This document shows, piece by piece, positions 40,384-48,928 of a DNA stretch of 64,000 nt. Position numbers and translations under genes: made by a program. The notes beneath the pieces are model-generated. The model searched no databases, was not told the DNA's origin, and saw nothing but the letters and a program-made list of their open reading frames with translations. The DNA is taken from positions 1-64,000 of the forward strand of contig JAPPCV010000147.1 in the NCBI GenBank assembly GCA_028824715.1, in the 5' to 3' direction. Source of the DNA: Boseongicola sp. GTDB taxonomy: Bacteria > Pseudomonadota > Alphaproteobacteria > Rhodobacterales > Rhodobacteraceae. Each line of letters opens with the position of its first letter. Positions within the stretch are counted from its first letter, which is position 1.

Positions 40384-41229
40384 ATGAAACTGGTGCGCTA
40401 TGGAATTTCCGGAGAGGAGAAGCCGGGGCTGATCGACGGAGACGGTGCGCTGCGTGACCTGTCCTCGCATGTGGCGGACATATCGGGCTCGATGCTTGAC
40501 GACGCGTCGCTCGACCGGTTGCGCGCGCTCGATGCATCCTCGCTTCCGAAGGTGGAGGGCGAGGTGCGGTTGGGCGTGCCGGTCAGCGGCATCGGCAAGT
40601 ACATGTGCATCGGCCTGAACTACCGTGACCACGCGGAGGAAGCGGGAATGCCGATCCCGGAGCATCCGATCCTCTTCATGAAGGCGAACTCCGCGATTTC
40701 GGGGCCGGATGATCCGGTCGCCATGCCACGCGGCTCGACGAGTTCCGACTGGGAGATCGAGTTGGGCGCCGTGATCGGCACAACGGCCAAGTACGTGAGC
40801 GAGGCGGAAGCGCTCAGCCACGTGGCCGGGTATTGCATCTGCAACGACGTGTCGGAGCGCCATTTCCAGATTCACCTGTCGGGGAACTGGACCAAGGGCA
40901 AGTCCTGCGACACCTTCGGGCCGACGGGTCCGTGGCTTGTCACGAGGGACGAGATTCCCGATCCCCAGTCCCTTGCCATGAGGCTCGACGTGAACGGCGA
41001 GCGCATGCAGGAGGGCAACACAAGGACAATGATCTTCACGGTGGCCGAGATCGTGTCGCACCTGTCGCAGCTGTTCACGCTGCATCCTGGCGACGTGATT
41101 TCGACCGGAACCCCTCCCGGCGTCGGGATGGGCATGAAGCCGCCACGATATCTCCAGGCAGGTGACGTTATGGAACTGACGATCGACGGGCTCGGAACGC
41201 AGCGCCAGAAAGTCGTGGAGGATGCCTGA
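40384..41229 (+). CDS. Fumarylacetoacetate hydrolase family protein, candidate 2,4-diketo-3-deoxy-acid hydrolase
   Basis: A 281-residue FAH-fold hydrolase. The metal-site block KYMCIGLNYRDHAEEAGMPI and the acidic residues in SDWEIELGAVIG are present. NDVSERHFQ, GKSCDTFGPTGPWLVT and VISTGTPPGVGMGMKP follow. This is the branch that includes 2,4-diketo-3-deoxy-L-fuconate hydrolase. With the dehydratase and SDR opposite, it would cleave a diketo acid to pyruvate plus a small hydroxyacid. ATG 40384 has GGAGGA 10 nt upstream. It overlaps the next gene by 8 nt. Confidence 0.88.
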   Translation: MKLVRYGISGEEKPGLIDGDGALRDLSSHVADISGSMLDDASLDRLRALDASSLPKVEGEVRLGVPVSGIGKYMCIGLNYRDHAEEAGMPIPEHPILFMKANSAISGPDDPVAMPRGSTSSDWEIELGAVIGTTAKYVSEAEALSHVAGYCICNDVSERHFQIHLSGNWTKGKSCDTFGPTGPWLVTRDEIPDPQSLAMRLDVNGERMQEGNTRTMIFTVAEIVSHLSQLFTLHPGDVISTGTPPGVGMGMKPPRYLQAGDVMELTIDGLGTQRQKVVEDA

Positions 41230-42178
41230 GCGGCCGGCTCTCCTGCAACTCGGCAGGGTTTCGGAGCGCATGGCGGAGCGGCTTGCCGCCGGATTCGATG
41301 TCGTCCGGCTGCCGCCCGACCATGAAGCGTTCCTCGCGGAGCACGGCTCGGAATTCGCTGCAATCGCGACGATGAGGGGCGTTCCAGCCGACGTGATGGC
41401 CGGGCTTCCGAACCTCAAGGTCATTTCGAGTTTCGGGGTCGGTTACGACGACATCGATGCCGTCGTGGCGGCGAGGCGGGGCATTCTTGTCGCCCACACG
41501 CCCGATGTCCTGAACGACGAGGTTGCGGACACCGCGATCATGCTTTGGCTTGCGGTCAGCAAGGAACTGCTGCCCGCGGAACGCTGGGCGCGTTCGGGTG
41601 CCTGGGAAACGAAGGGCGCCTATCCGTTGGCGCGCACTGTCAGGGGCCGAAACGTAGGCATTCTGGGCCTAGGACGGATAGGGCAGACGATCGCGAAAAT
41701 GGGGGAGATGTTCGGAGCCAAGGTGCATTATCACAGCCGCGCTCGAAAGGGCGTGCCTTACCTGTACTTTGACGACCTTGCTGACATGGCAAGCGAGGTG
41801 GACGTGCTGTTCGTCATTACTCCGGGCGGCAAAGGAACGCGGCACCTAGTGAATGCCGAGGTTCTGGACGCACTTGGGCCGGAGGGCATCCTCATCAACG
41901 TTTCCAGGGGGAGCGTGGTTGACGAGGCGGCGCTTGTAGCGGCTCTCAAGGAACGCCGTTTGGGCGCAGCGGGGCTTGACGTGTTCGAGGACGAGCCGCG
42001 TATTCCGGATGCCCTGAAGGCAATGGCGAACGTGGTGCTGTTGCCGCACATTGGCAGCGCGACCGTCGAGACCCGGCAGGCCATGGGCGATCTGGTCTGC
42101 GACAATCTCGACGCATGGCTGGCGGATGGAAAGGTCGTGACGCCAGTCCCGGAGTGCCTGCATCTGAACCAGAAGTGA
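41222..42178 (+). CDS. D-isomer-specific 2-hydroxyacid dehydrogenase (glyoxylate/hydroxypyruvate reductase type)
   Basis: A 318-residue 2-hydroxyacid dehydrogenase. The NAD-binding motif is GILGLGRIGQTIAKMG, the catalytic arginine lies in INVSRGSVVDEAALV, and the Glu-His pair in FEDEPRIP and LLPHIGSATVETRQAM. Length and motifs fit GhrB/hydroxypyruvate reductases. Coupled to the FAH hydrolase, it may interconvert the small hydroxyacid/2-oxoacid product (glycolate/glyoxylate-like). The start is fixed by the 8-nt overlap. Confidence 0.88.
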   Translation: MPERPALLQLGRVSERMAERLAAGFDVVRLPPDHEAFLAEHGSEFAAIATMRGVPADVMAGLPNLKVISSFGVGYDDIDAVVAARRGILVAHTPDVLNDEVADTAIMLWLAVSKELLPAERWARSGAWETKGAYPLARTVRGRNVGILGLGRIGQTIAKMGEMFGAKVHYHSRARKGVPYLYFDDLADMASEVDVLFVITPGGKGTRHLVNAEVLDALGPEGILINVSRGSVVDEAALVAALKERRLGAAGLDVFEDEPRIPDALKAMANVVLLPHIGSATVETRQAMGDLVCDNLDAWLADGKVVTPVPECLHLNQK

Positions 42179-42441
42179 TCGCTGACATTGTGGCGCGTCG
42201 CCTTGTGCGCGGAAACGGGTCATGTTCAGAACGCGGACATCGTACCGCCCGGCCGCCGTGGACGGCCACACCCTGGCCGTTGCCAGTTGTACAGCATCGG
42301 CGCCGCGGTACTCTCTGATCGCGACGACAAATCGGATGGGGCAGAGCCCCGCACCGGCGGACGCCTTGCGGCTCAGTTCCGGTGCGCCAAACCAGACGGC
42401 TTGCGATGCCGCGAAACGCTTGTCCCAGCCCAGCACATGCT

Positions 42442-42461
42442 GTAAGTGCATTTGTACTTAC
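42442..42461. promoter_or_regulatory. Near-perfect palindromic operator of the AbrB-Doc module
   Basis: GTAAGTGCATTTGTACTTAC has 9-bp arms around TT with one mismatch, 18 nt before the antitoxin start. Position and symmetry fit autorepression by an AbrB-fold antitoxin dimer. Confidence 0.65.
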
Positions 42462-42479
42462 GAACGAAAGGCGATTTCG

Positions 42480-42713
42480 ATGCCAAAGATCACGCAAACC
42501 GGCAATTCCCACGGTGTCGTCATCCCTGTGGCCACGCTCGCGCAGGCCAATCTGGTGGCCGGAGACAGCGTTGTCATGGCGCCATTGCAGGATGGAATCC
42601 TGATCGCGCAGGAGACCTCCGCATCCGGGCGGATGGTGGCGGCCATGCTCGATAACATGGACCGCTATGCCGAAACCTACCGCACGCTGGCCTCGGAGAG
42701 GCTCAGCACTTGA
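42480..42713 (+). CDS. AbrB/MazE-family antitoxin
   Basis: A 77-residue SpoVT/AbrB-fold protein. The swapped-hairpin N-terminus reads PKITQTGNSHGVVIPVATLA followed by LVAGDSVVMAP. A helical, acidic tail follows that would bind the toxin. ATG 42480 is at the family's start, with AAAGGCGA upstream. The stop overlaps the Doc start (TTGA), so the two are coupled. Confidence 0.85.
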   Translation: MPKITQTGNSHGVVIPVATLAQANLVAGDSVVMAPLQDGILIAQETSASGRMVAAMLDNMDRYAETYRTLASERLST

Positions 42714-43201
42714 CAGAAGACACCTCGCTGGATGCAGCGCACCTAGTCGATGAGGTCGGCGGCCATGTCCTGCCGACGGCCCGGTTGGTGGCCCTGTTTC
42801 ACGGGATGCAAATGCGCCGCTTCGGCGGGGCGGCCGGACTTCGCGATTCAGGGTTGCTCGAAAGTGCAGTAGCGCGAGGAGCGCAGGTTCTCGCCTATTC
42901 GGGGACAGGCGACATCGTCGAGGCAGCCTGTGTGATCGCCGAGGGCATCATCCGCAACCATCCGTTCGTCGATGGCAACAAGCGTACCGCGTTTGCCGCC
43001 ATGGCCTCTACGCTCGCGGTGAACGGCTACCGCCTGGAAATGAAGCCGGTCGACGCGGCGCAGGCCGTGGTCGACGTCGCCGCAAGAAATTTGACGGCCG
43101 AGGGATTCCGGAACGTTGTGCGGGCGCACGCTGTGCCGGAACCGGCCAGTGATCCGACCAAGAGGCACCCGACAACTGGCGAGACGAAATTCGGGTCGTA
43201 G
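42710..43201 (+). CDS. Doc-like (Fic-fold) death-on-curing toxin
   Basis: A 163-residue Fic/Doc protein. The catalytic loop is HPFVDGNKRTAF (about residues 84-95), matching HxFx(D/N)GNKR with all key residues. GLRDSGLLESAVARGAQVLA precedes it, as in Doc. Doc phosphorylates EF-Tu, arresting translation. The start is TTG in a TTGA overlap with the antitoxin. The family's usual partner is Phd; here it is an AbrB-fold protein. The ~20-residue tail past the Fic core is unremarkable. Confidence 0.9.
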   Translation: MTEDTSLDAAHLVDEVGGHVLPTARLVALFHGMQMRRFGGAAGLRDSGLLESAVARGAQVLAYSGTGDIVEAACVIAEGIIRNHPFVDGNKRTAFAAMASTLAVNGYRLEMKPVDAAQAVVDVAARNLTAEGFRNVVRAHAVPEPASDPTKRHPTTGETKFGS

Positions 43202-43244
43202 CGAAAGTAACGCGCACCGGGCGCATCGTCAGTCTCGCTCGCCA

Positions 43245-43600
43245 TCTGAGATGCGCTTTGGGGAAGTTCAGAGTCCGACCCCGGGCAAGCTTCGCTGTGT
43301 CCCGGCAATGTGCAGTGTTGTTTTGGATTCCGTGGCTCACATTCGCACGAAGGTTGACGTTGTACCAAATGTCATGCGCCTCGCGCGCTGCACTACAGAT
43401 CCCCCAGCCTGCGTTGATCCGCCTGTCGTGCCATGCACAGTGGATCGGCAATGGCTCCTCGGTCTGGGGCAAATCGGCGAGGTCTGGCTGGCGGCCGCAA
43501 TACGGCACAGAGGCGCCAAGATCAGGACAAGCGACAGTGAGCACGCCGATCCGCTGCCGATTTCGCCAGGCAAATCATGCGCTCCGGGCGGGTCCTGTGG
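43245..43600 (-). pseudogene. Decayed partial copy of dienelactone hydrolase
   Basis: The - strand frame reads VACPDLGASVPYCGRQPDLA and HDRRINAGWGICSAAREAHD, and ends NFPKAHLR. This aligns residue by residue with the C-terminal ~100 residues of the intact hydrolase at 45350-46243 (VAYPDLAASVPFYGRQP, DERINAGWE, NVNHGFHNNT, FEAHLR). The catalytic CYGGG region is missing or frame-shifted, and the catalytic His block reads NVSHGIQNN. The start and N-terminal two thirds are absent. It is the relic of a tandem duplication or a related gene. Confidence 0.8.
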
Positions 43601-43718
43601 TGCCCTGGCAGCCGGATGGCCGCACGCATCCCAGCCGATGGCGCGCCTCCATCATCGCATCCCTCAGTCGGCTGACGTTGGCGCCGCCCCTGGGCTCTTC
43701 TCGTCCGCGCTTCCCCTG

Positions 43719-44573
43719 TCATCCCGTGTATCGGGAACCGTGTTCGCCATATTCGGCGATCAGGGCCGCGATCATCTCCCCGTCCATGCCCTCTATTGCG
43801 GGCATCGCTCCGCCCGGGCTGGGACGAATCCATGAGTCCTCGGGCGTTTCCACTGGTTCCAGACTCAGCATGGGCTGTAACCTGCTGTCCAGTTGCAGCT
43901 TTCCGAGACGTTCGCCTGGCATGTGCGGCAGGATCTCCCTCGCCTTGTCGATTGCGGCTCGAAGTCCCGCAGTCGGCTCGCCCTCCGGCAGGTCCGCCGT
44001 GGTCAGGATCTTCGCTTCATAAGTGTCCCTTGCGACCGCTGGCACGAGGTTGCGGGATATCATCTCGACAAGCGAGAGCGGCGCTTCCTGGGGAAACTTT
44101 CCGCTGGCGGCGCATGCCATCCGCCACAGGGGCATGACGTGCCTGTCCAGCATCCAGAGATCAATGAAGTCCCGCATGGCCACTCGACCGGCTGCAGCCA
44201 GTGTCTTGTTGACCGACAGATCTGCGAAATGCAGGCGCTGGCCGAAGGCCGGATCGGGCAGTGGCGCGAAATACTCCAGGGCCAGAGCCTGAGCCCATTG
44301 AAGGATGGCGGTGCCCGTTCCAGGTTTCGTCACTCGACATTCCCGGAAACCCTCAAAGGACTTCGTCTCCTCGACCGTGAACCCGGCGGTTTTGAGTGCT
44401 TGTGCATCCTGCCGCATGACTGGTTCAGGATCGCCTGCGGTAAAAATGTCTTGGTCGTCGGTCAGGCAGAATCCGTGCTGCTGGATCACCGAGCTGCCAG
44501 CGAACGGGCTGGACGCGGTCCGGTTGTTCCGGATGACTTCCAGGATCTCCTTCTGAAAGTCATCCAGCAGCAT
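43719..44573 (-). CDS. AbiEii-like nucleotidyltransferase
   Basis: A 284-residue protein resembling the nucleotidyltransferase toxins of AbiE/type IV toxin-antitoxin systems. The core motif is FAGSSVIQQHGFCLTDDQDI (residues about 23-42), with a later helical block LSVNKTLAAAGRVAMRDFID typical of this family (usually DLAxxKxxALxxRxxxRDxxD). ATG 44573 lies inside the end of the upstream 112-aa gene (14-nt overlap), so translation is coupled. Its partner is not a recognisable AbiEi winged-helix protein. Function as a toxin is inferred from family only. Confidence 0.75.
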   Translation of the reverse strand: MLLDDFQKEILEVIRNNRTASSPFAGSSVIQQHGFCLTDDQDIFTAGDPEPVMRQDAQALKTAGFTVEETKSFEGFRECRVTKPGTGTAILQWAQALALEYFAPLPDPAFGQRLHFADLSVNKTLAAAGRVAMRDFIDLWMLDRHVMPLWRMACAASGKFPQEAPLSLVEMISRNLVPAVARDTYEAKILTTADLPEGEPTAGLRAAIDKAREILPHMPGERLGKLQLDSRLQPMLSLEPVETPEDSWIRPSPGGAMPAIEGMDGEMIAALIAEYGEHGSRYTG

Positions 44574-44898
44574 GGCCGTCTTCCCAACCGGTCCGCTCCA
44601 GGATGTCCGCCGCGAGGCGGGCCGCGTTGAGGTCGCCGTAGGTCTGCAGGCTGGTGGCGATTCCGCGCATGCCCCTGGTGGTAGCGTGACCGGGTATGTT
44701 CCAAAGGCACCTGGCGCCGTAGAGATCGTAGGCTTTCTTGCGCAACGCCAGCAGTTCCTCGCCGATGTCTTCATATTCCAGATCGATGCGAAAGCGGCGC
44801 GAGCGCCGTTCCGCCTCGCAGTGAAACCGTTCAGGGATCGGTATCCTGCCGGTGTATGTCCGAGGCCGCATTGCCCCGCGTGGCCGCCGGTCGCTCAT
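44560..44898 (-). CDS. Unknown 112-aa partner of the AbiEii-like protein
   Basis: Family not recognised. The N-terminus is basic (RRPRGAMRPRTYTGRIPIPE), then come an acidic helical stretch and a C-terminal helical part (SLQTYGDLNAARLAADILER). There is no signal peptide or membrane segment. GGAG lies 7 nt upstream of ATG 44898, and the 3' end overlaps the nucleotidyltransferase start by 14 nt. The arrangement is that of an antitoxin-toxin pair, but AbiEi features (winged helix, about 200 residues) are absent. Confidence 0.65.
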   Translation of the reverse strand: MSDRRPRGAMRPRTYTGRIPIPERFHCEAERRSRRFRIDLEYEDIGEELLALRKKAYDLYGARCLWNIPGHATTRGMRGIATSLQTYGDLNAARLAADILERTGWEDGHAAG

Positions 44899-45349
44899 CC
44901 CGTCTCTCCAGTTCGGCGGTGATCAGGCCGCTCACAAAGACGAACGCAAGTTGAACCCAAACCAAGTCATCCAACAATATCTATATCAGGCAGAGCAAGA
45001 GAGGCTAGAAGGATCGTGCCGGACATCGTGGATCGGGAGATCCGCTTGCCAATGACAGGGGGACGCGAAGCGAGGCACGAAGTCGGAGACGGTTCTCGAC
45101 GAGGTCCAGCATGCCCGTAGCCTGCGATCTTCCCGCCATGCTGCCGACGCGCCCGGTCGTCCCGATCTGGCTGTTGCAACTTTCGCGCAACCGTGTCCGT
45201 ACAGGGGTGCTCCAGGCGCAGACAGAAGGAACGCATCCAATTCGGTGGCCTGAAAGCTGCGCAGGTTTGCGTCGAGGCGTTCAGGACGGCTCTAGGTGCA
45301 GCATGACAGGGACATTGTCGTTCAATTGGACGATTGCCTGCAATGTTCA
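44899..45349. other. Non-coding stretch
   Basis: It lies between the AbiEii-like pair and the intact dienelactone hydrolase. Open frames lack motifs and ribosome sites. The promoter of the AbiEii-like pair should be at its left edge, where the sequence becomes more AT-rich (about 44950-45000). Confidence 0.4.
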
Positions 45350-46243
45350 CTACCTGAGATGCGCTTCGAAAAAGGCCAGAGTCCGGTCCCAGGCGAGCTT
45401 TGCCGCCTCTTCGTCGTAGCGAGGCGTCGTGTTGTTATGGAAGCCGTGGTTCACGTTGGCATAGAAGTGAACGCTGAATTCCTTGCCGTGCTCCCTTAGC
45501 GCGGCATCGTAGGTTTCCCAGCCGGCATTGATCCGCTCGTCCAGCTCGGCATAGTGGATCAGCAGCGGCGCCTGGATCTGCGGCACGTCGTCGACACTCG
45601 GCTGACGGCCGTAGAACGGCACCGAGGCGGCAAGGTCGGGATAGGCGACCGCGAGCGCGTTGCAGACACCACCGCCGTAGCAGAAACCTACGCAGCCGAC
45701 GCGGCCGGTCGAGTCTCCGTGATCGCGCAGGAATTCAAATGCCGCGAAGAAGTCCTCCATCAGCTTGCTGCGTTCCAGTTGACGCTGCATTTGGCGGCCC
45801 TCGTCGTCGCTTCCGGGATATCCGCCAAGGGGTGTCAGCCCGTCGGGCCCAAGGGCAAGAAATCCGGCCTTTGCAGCTCGGCGGACCACATCCTCGATGT
45901 ACGGGTTGAGCCCGCGGTTCTCGTGCACGACAAGCACTGCAGGCAGGCGGCCTGCGGCACCGGACGGTTTCGCCATCAGCGCCCTGATCGTCCCGTGGCC
46001 GTCCGGGCTCGGGTATTCGACGATTGCGGTCTCGATGCCTGGATCGTCGGGCGCGACCTCCTGCGCCCATGCGTAGTTCGGCTGAAGCTGTTCAAGGATC
46101 ATCGCGCCGGTCACGCCGGCAGCGGCGTATCTTCCGGCTTGCGAGATGAATTCGCGCTTCGAAAGCGCGCCATGCACGTAGCCGTCGAAGATCTCGAGGA
46201 TCCGCTGGTCAAAGTCCGATGCGCGCTTGCGTGTTGCCGTCAT
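45350..46243 (-). CDS. Dienelactone hydrolase family protein
   Basis: A 297-residue alpha/beta hydrolase of the DLH family. The nucleophile elbow is GFCYGGGVCNALA (Cys), the acid is in LDERINAGWE and the histidine in NVNHGFHNNT. About 60 residues precede the fold and include KREFISQAGRYAAAGVTGAM, resembling an export signal or membrane-proximal segment, as in periplasmic DLH-like proteins. ATG 46243 follows AAGGAG at 7 nt. It hydrolyses lactones or esters; the substrate is unknown. A decayed partial copy lies about 2 kb away. Confidence 0.88.
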   Translation of the reverse strand: MTATRKRASDFDQRILEIFDGYVHGALSKREFISQAGRYAAAGVTGAMILEQLQPNYAWAQEVAPDDPGIETAIVEYPSPDGHGTIRALMAKPSGAAGRLPAVLVVHENRGLNPYIEDVVRRAAKAGFLALGPDGLTPLGGYPGSDDEGRQMQRQLERSKLMEDFFAAFEFLRDHGDSTGRVGCVGFCYGGGVCNALAVAYPDLAASVPFYGRQPSVDDVPQIQAPLLIHYAELDERINAGWETYDAALREHGKEFSVHFYANVNHGFHNNTTPRYDEEAAKLAWDRTLAFFEAHLR

Positions 46244-47306
46244 GGTGTGCTCCTTCCCGTGCGTGTCTGTGATGGCCATGCGGTCGTTCTTCCATCAAGT
46301 GCCTTGGCGCAGGCGCCACCTTCACTCTCGTACACAGGCTATTCCCGCCGGCGGAAGATGCAAACACAAGTGCGTGAACCGGCCTGCCGGACTGCGGGCC
46401 GGGAAGACGACGCACAATCGGGGGCGGAAGTGGCGGGTGGCTTCCAATTCCTTCCGCACCGCATTTTCTGTCGCGGACGGGCCAGCATAGCTGGCCAATT
46501 CCTCGTGGATGCCCCGCTCTTGATGCGGAATCCGCCACGCGCCACTGCTGTCGGTCTTGCTCCCGCAGCGCAATGCGAACTGGCGAAGCTGCACCGACTG
46601 CTTGCGCCGCGCTCCTTTGCCCACGAACATCGTGCGGTTTGCCTGTTCGCAGGGCCCATCGCCCGATTCAAGTCGTGCGTGGGTGCGCATGCAGCAACGG
46701 TTTGGGGCAATCCGCTTCGTCCGAGCAGGGGATTCAAGCGTGTCTGCCTGCCGATGGCGGGTTCCGTGGTTCGTGCTCGGTTGGTCGCAACGTCCTTGGT
46801 CTCCGTTGCATATCGGGCTACGTCACGCTCACGCATTCAGGGCCGACGGGGTTCCGCTTCGGCATGCGGGGAGGGAGGCGCATGTCGCTTTAGCGTTCCG
46901 GCCCGATGCACCTGGAAGACGTGTCGGCGGATTTTCTTTGCATGCCCGTTGCTCATTCCCGCCCGTCATTGCCATGGACCGAGGAGGGGTTGGCCGCCAC
47001 GCCGCATATGACTAATGTCTGCCATCACGTGACGGGCTGGCCGTTGAAGTGCTTTCTGGAGAAGTTCATCCGGTGTGCCAGCCCGGTTCTGGAGGAGAAG
47101 ATGCCGTTCGGTTCCAAATGGTCTGCATTTGGGCTTGACCGGTGGCTTAAGGACGTCGAGGCAGCGTCGTTCATGGAAGTGGCGGCCGCTTGTTTCCTAA
47201 GGAAGGCGCGCGCTGACTGCTTGGCGAGACGGGTACAGAGGAGCCGCCCCATGCCACGATGCGCACTTCGGGTGCAAAGGAATCGAAGAAGCCACGGGAG
47301 ACGGGA
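46244..47306. other. One-kilobase region without a convincing gene
   Basis: Frames on both strands are present but show shadow-like Arg/Ala/Gly composition, no family motifs and no good ribosome sites. A decayed gene is possible on the - strand around 46322-46690. Confidence 0.4.
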
Positions 47307-48485
47307 ATGACCGACCTTGCGCCGCTTGACGACGCGATCACGCTTGACCAGTTGAACCGCGACCCGTTTCCGATCTACAGGCGGTTGCGCCGCGAGGCGC
47401 CGGTGCTGCGGGTCAAGGCGGCGGGCCGGACGTTCCTGACGAAAGCCGCCGACACGAAATTCGTCAAGGACCACCCGAATCTGTTCAGTTCCGACGATCC
47501 GAACACGCCGATGAAGCGCGCCTTCTGGGCGCATACGCTCATGCGCAAGGACGGCGACGCGCATCTGCGCGAACGCATGGCCATGGCGCCCGCCTTTGCC
47601 CCCAAGGTGATGCGGGACGACTGGATGCCGCAGTATCGCAGGATTGCCGTAGACTATGTCGCGCGGCTGCCTCGCGGCGAAGTCGTTGACCTGTTTCCGG
47701 CGCTCTCCGGACCCTATGCGGCACGTGGCTTGGCGATTCTGCTGGGCCTCGAGGAAGCCACGGACGAGGAGATGCAGCGCTGGTCGCAGGCGCTGATCGA
47801 CGGGGCGGGGAATTTCGGGTGGCGGGACGAGCCCTTCGAGCGAGTCGACCGCGCCAACGAGGAGATGCACGCGGTCTTCGACCGCGTGCATCGCAGGCAC
47901 TTGGCGGAACCGAACAGTTCGGCGTTCTCCGTGATGCTGAACGCCGAGGATCCGATCCCCGAGACCCAGATCCACGCCAACATCAAGATCGCCATCGGCG
48001 GCGGCATCAACGAGCCGCGCGATGCCTTGAACACGACACTCTACGGATTGCTGGCAAATCCCGATCAGCTTGAGGAGGTGAAGCGCAATGCCGACTGGGA
48101 CAAGGCTTTCGAAGAGGGCATCCGCTGGGTTGCGCCGATTTCGGTGTCGTCGCGCCTTGTCAAGGAGGATACCGAGATTCGAGGCTGCCTGATCCCGCAA
48201 GGGGACACGGTCATGACCATTCAGGCCAGCGCCAACCGGGACGAGGATCTCTACGAGGACGGCGAGGCGTTCATCGTCGGCCGCGACAGGAATCCGCACC
48301 AGTCCTTTGGCAACGGGCCGCATTTCTGCCTGGGCGCGCATGTCGCCCGTCGCGCCATCGGACAGATCATGCTGCCCGTCCTGTTCGACCGGTTTCCGAA
48401 CATGACGTTGCCGGACCCCGATGCGGTGATCTGGCGGGGGTTCGGATTCCATGGCCCCACCTGCCTTCCGGTCCTTCTGAATTAG
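47307..48485 (+). CDS. Cytochrome P450 (second in the window)
   Basis: A 392-residue soluble P450. The haem motif is SFGNGPHFCLGAHVARRAIG, the helix-K region is FEEGIRWVAPIS and the I-helix is GGGINEPRDALNTT, with Asn-Glu replacing the usual acid-Thr pair near the oxygen site. ATG 47307 follows GGGAGACGGGA. No ferredoxin or reductase gene is adjacent. It differs clearly from the P450 at 11114-12295. The substrate is unknown; the GGINEP I-helix is found in a bacterial P450 subgroup related to CYP116/CYP203-like enzymes (memory, uncertain). Confidence 0.88.
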   Translation: MTDLAPLDDAITLDQLNRDPFPIYRRLRREAPVLRVKAAGRTFLTKAADTKFVKDHPNLFSSDDPNTPMKRAFWAHTLMRKDGDAHLRERMAMAPAFAPKVMRDDWMPQYRRIAVDYVARLPRGEVVDLFPALSGPYAARGLAILLGLEEATDEEMQRWSQALIDGAGNFGWRDEPFERVDRANEEMHAVFDRVHRRHLAEPNSSAFSVMLNAEDPIPETQIHANIKIAIGGGINEPRDALNTTLYGLLANPDQLEEVKRNADWDKAFEEGIRWVAPISVSSRLVKEDTEIRGCLIPQGDTVMTIQASANRDEDLYEDGEAFIVGRDRNPHQSFGNGPHFCLGAHVARRAIGQIMLPVLFDRFPNMTLPDPDAVIWRGFGFHGPTCLPVLLN

Positions 48486-48928
48486 CAACCCGCGGATCCA
48501 GAGTGGAAATTTGGCGGCAACCGCTCGCAGATTTCGCGAACTGAGACGCAAGTTGCGCAAGGACGAATGTCGGGCTAAGGCGATGTCCGTGGGATCGCGC
48601 TTGATCAAGGTCCGGCGCAGGTCGACGAATTGCAGACGCATGGAGAACGTCGGCGTCCTGTCGTCGGTCAAAGGCGCAGACGGGAACCACGAGAAGCATC
48701 TGGGCCTGCGCACGCGGCTGATGCGGTTGGAGGGAACAGTCATCACGGCACTGCTTGTTTGCAGCCCGATCAACCGGACGACCGACACTTGCGAATGGAG
48801 ACGTGCCGCATGCAGCGGAAGAATCGAGACAATCCCAGCTTCTGTCGGCAGGCATGCCATCCGCCGTGCCTTGCGCAGGCCTGATCCCAGAATCAACCGA
48901 AAGGCATCTTTCCGAGGAATCTTGCATT
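48486..48928. other. Gap between P450 and aldo/keto reductase
   Basis: No gene recognised. A weak GAGGAA lies 12 nt before the downstream start. Frames in this stretch are Arg-rich shadows. Confidence 0.4.
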
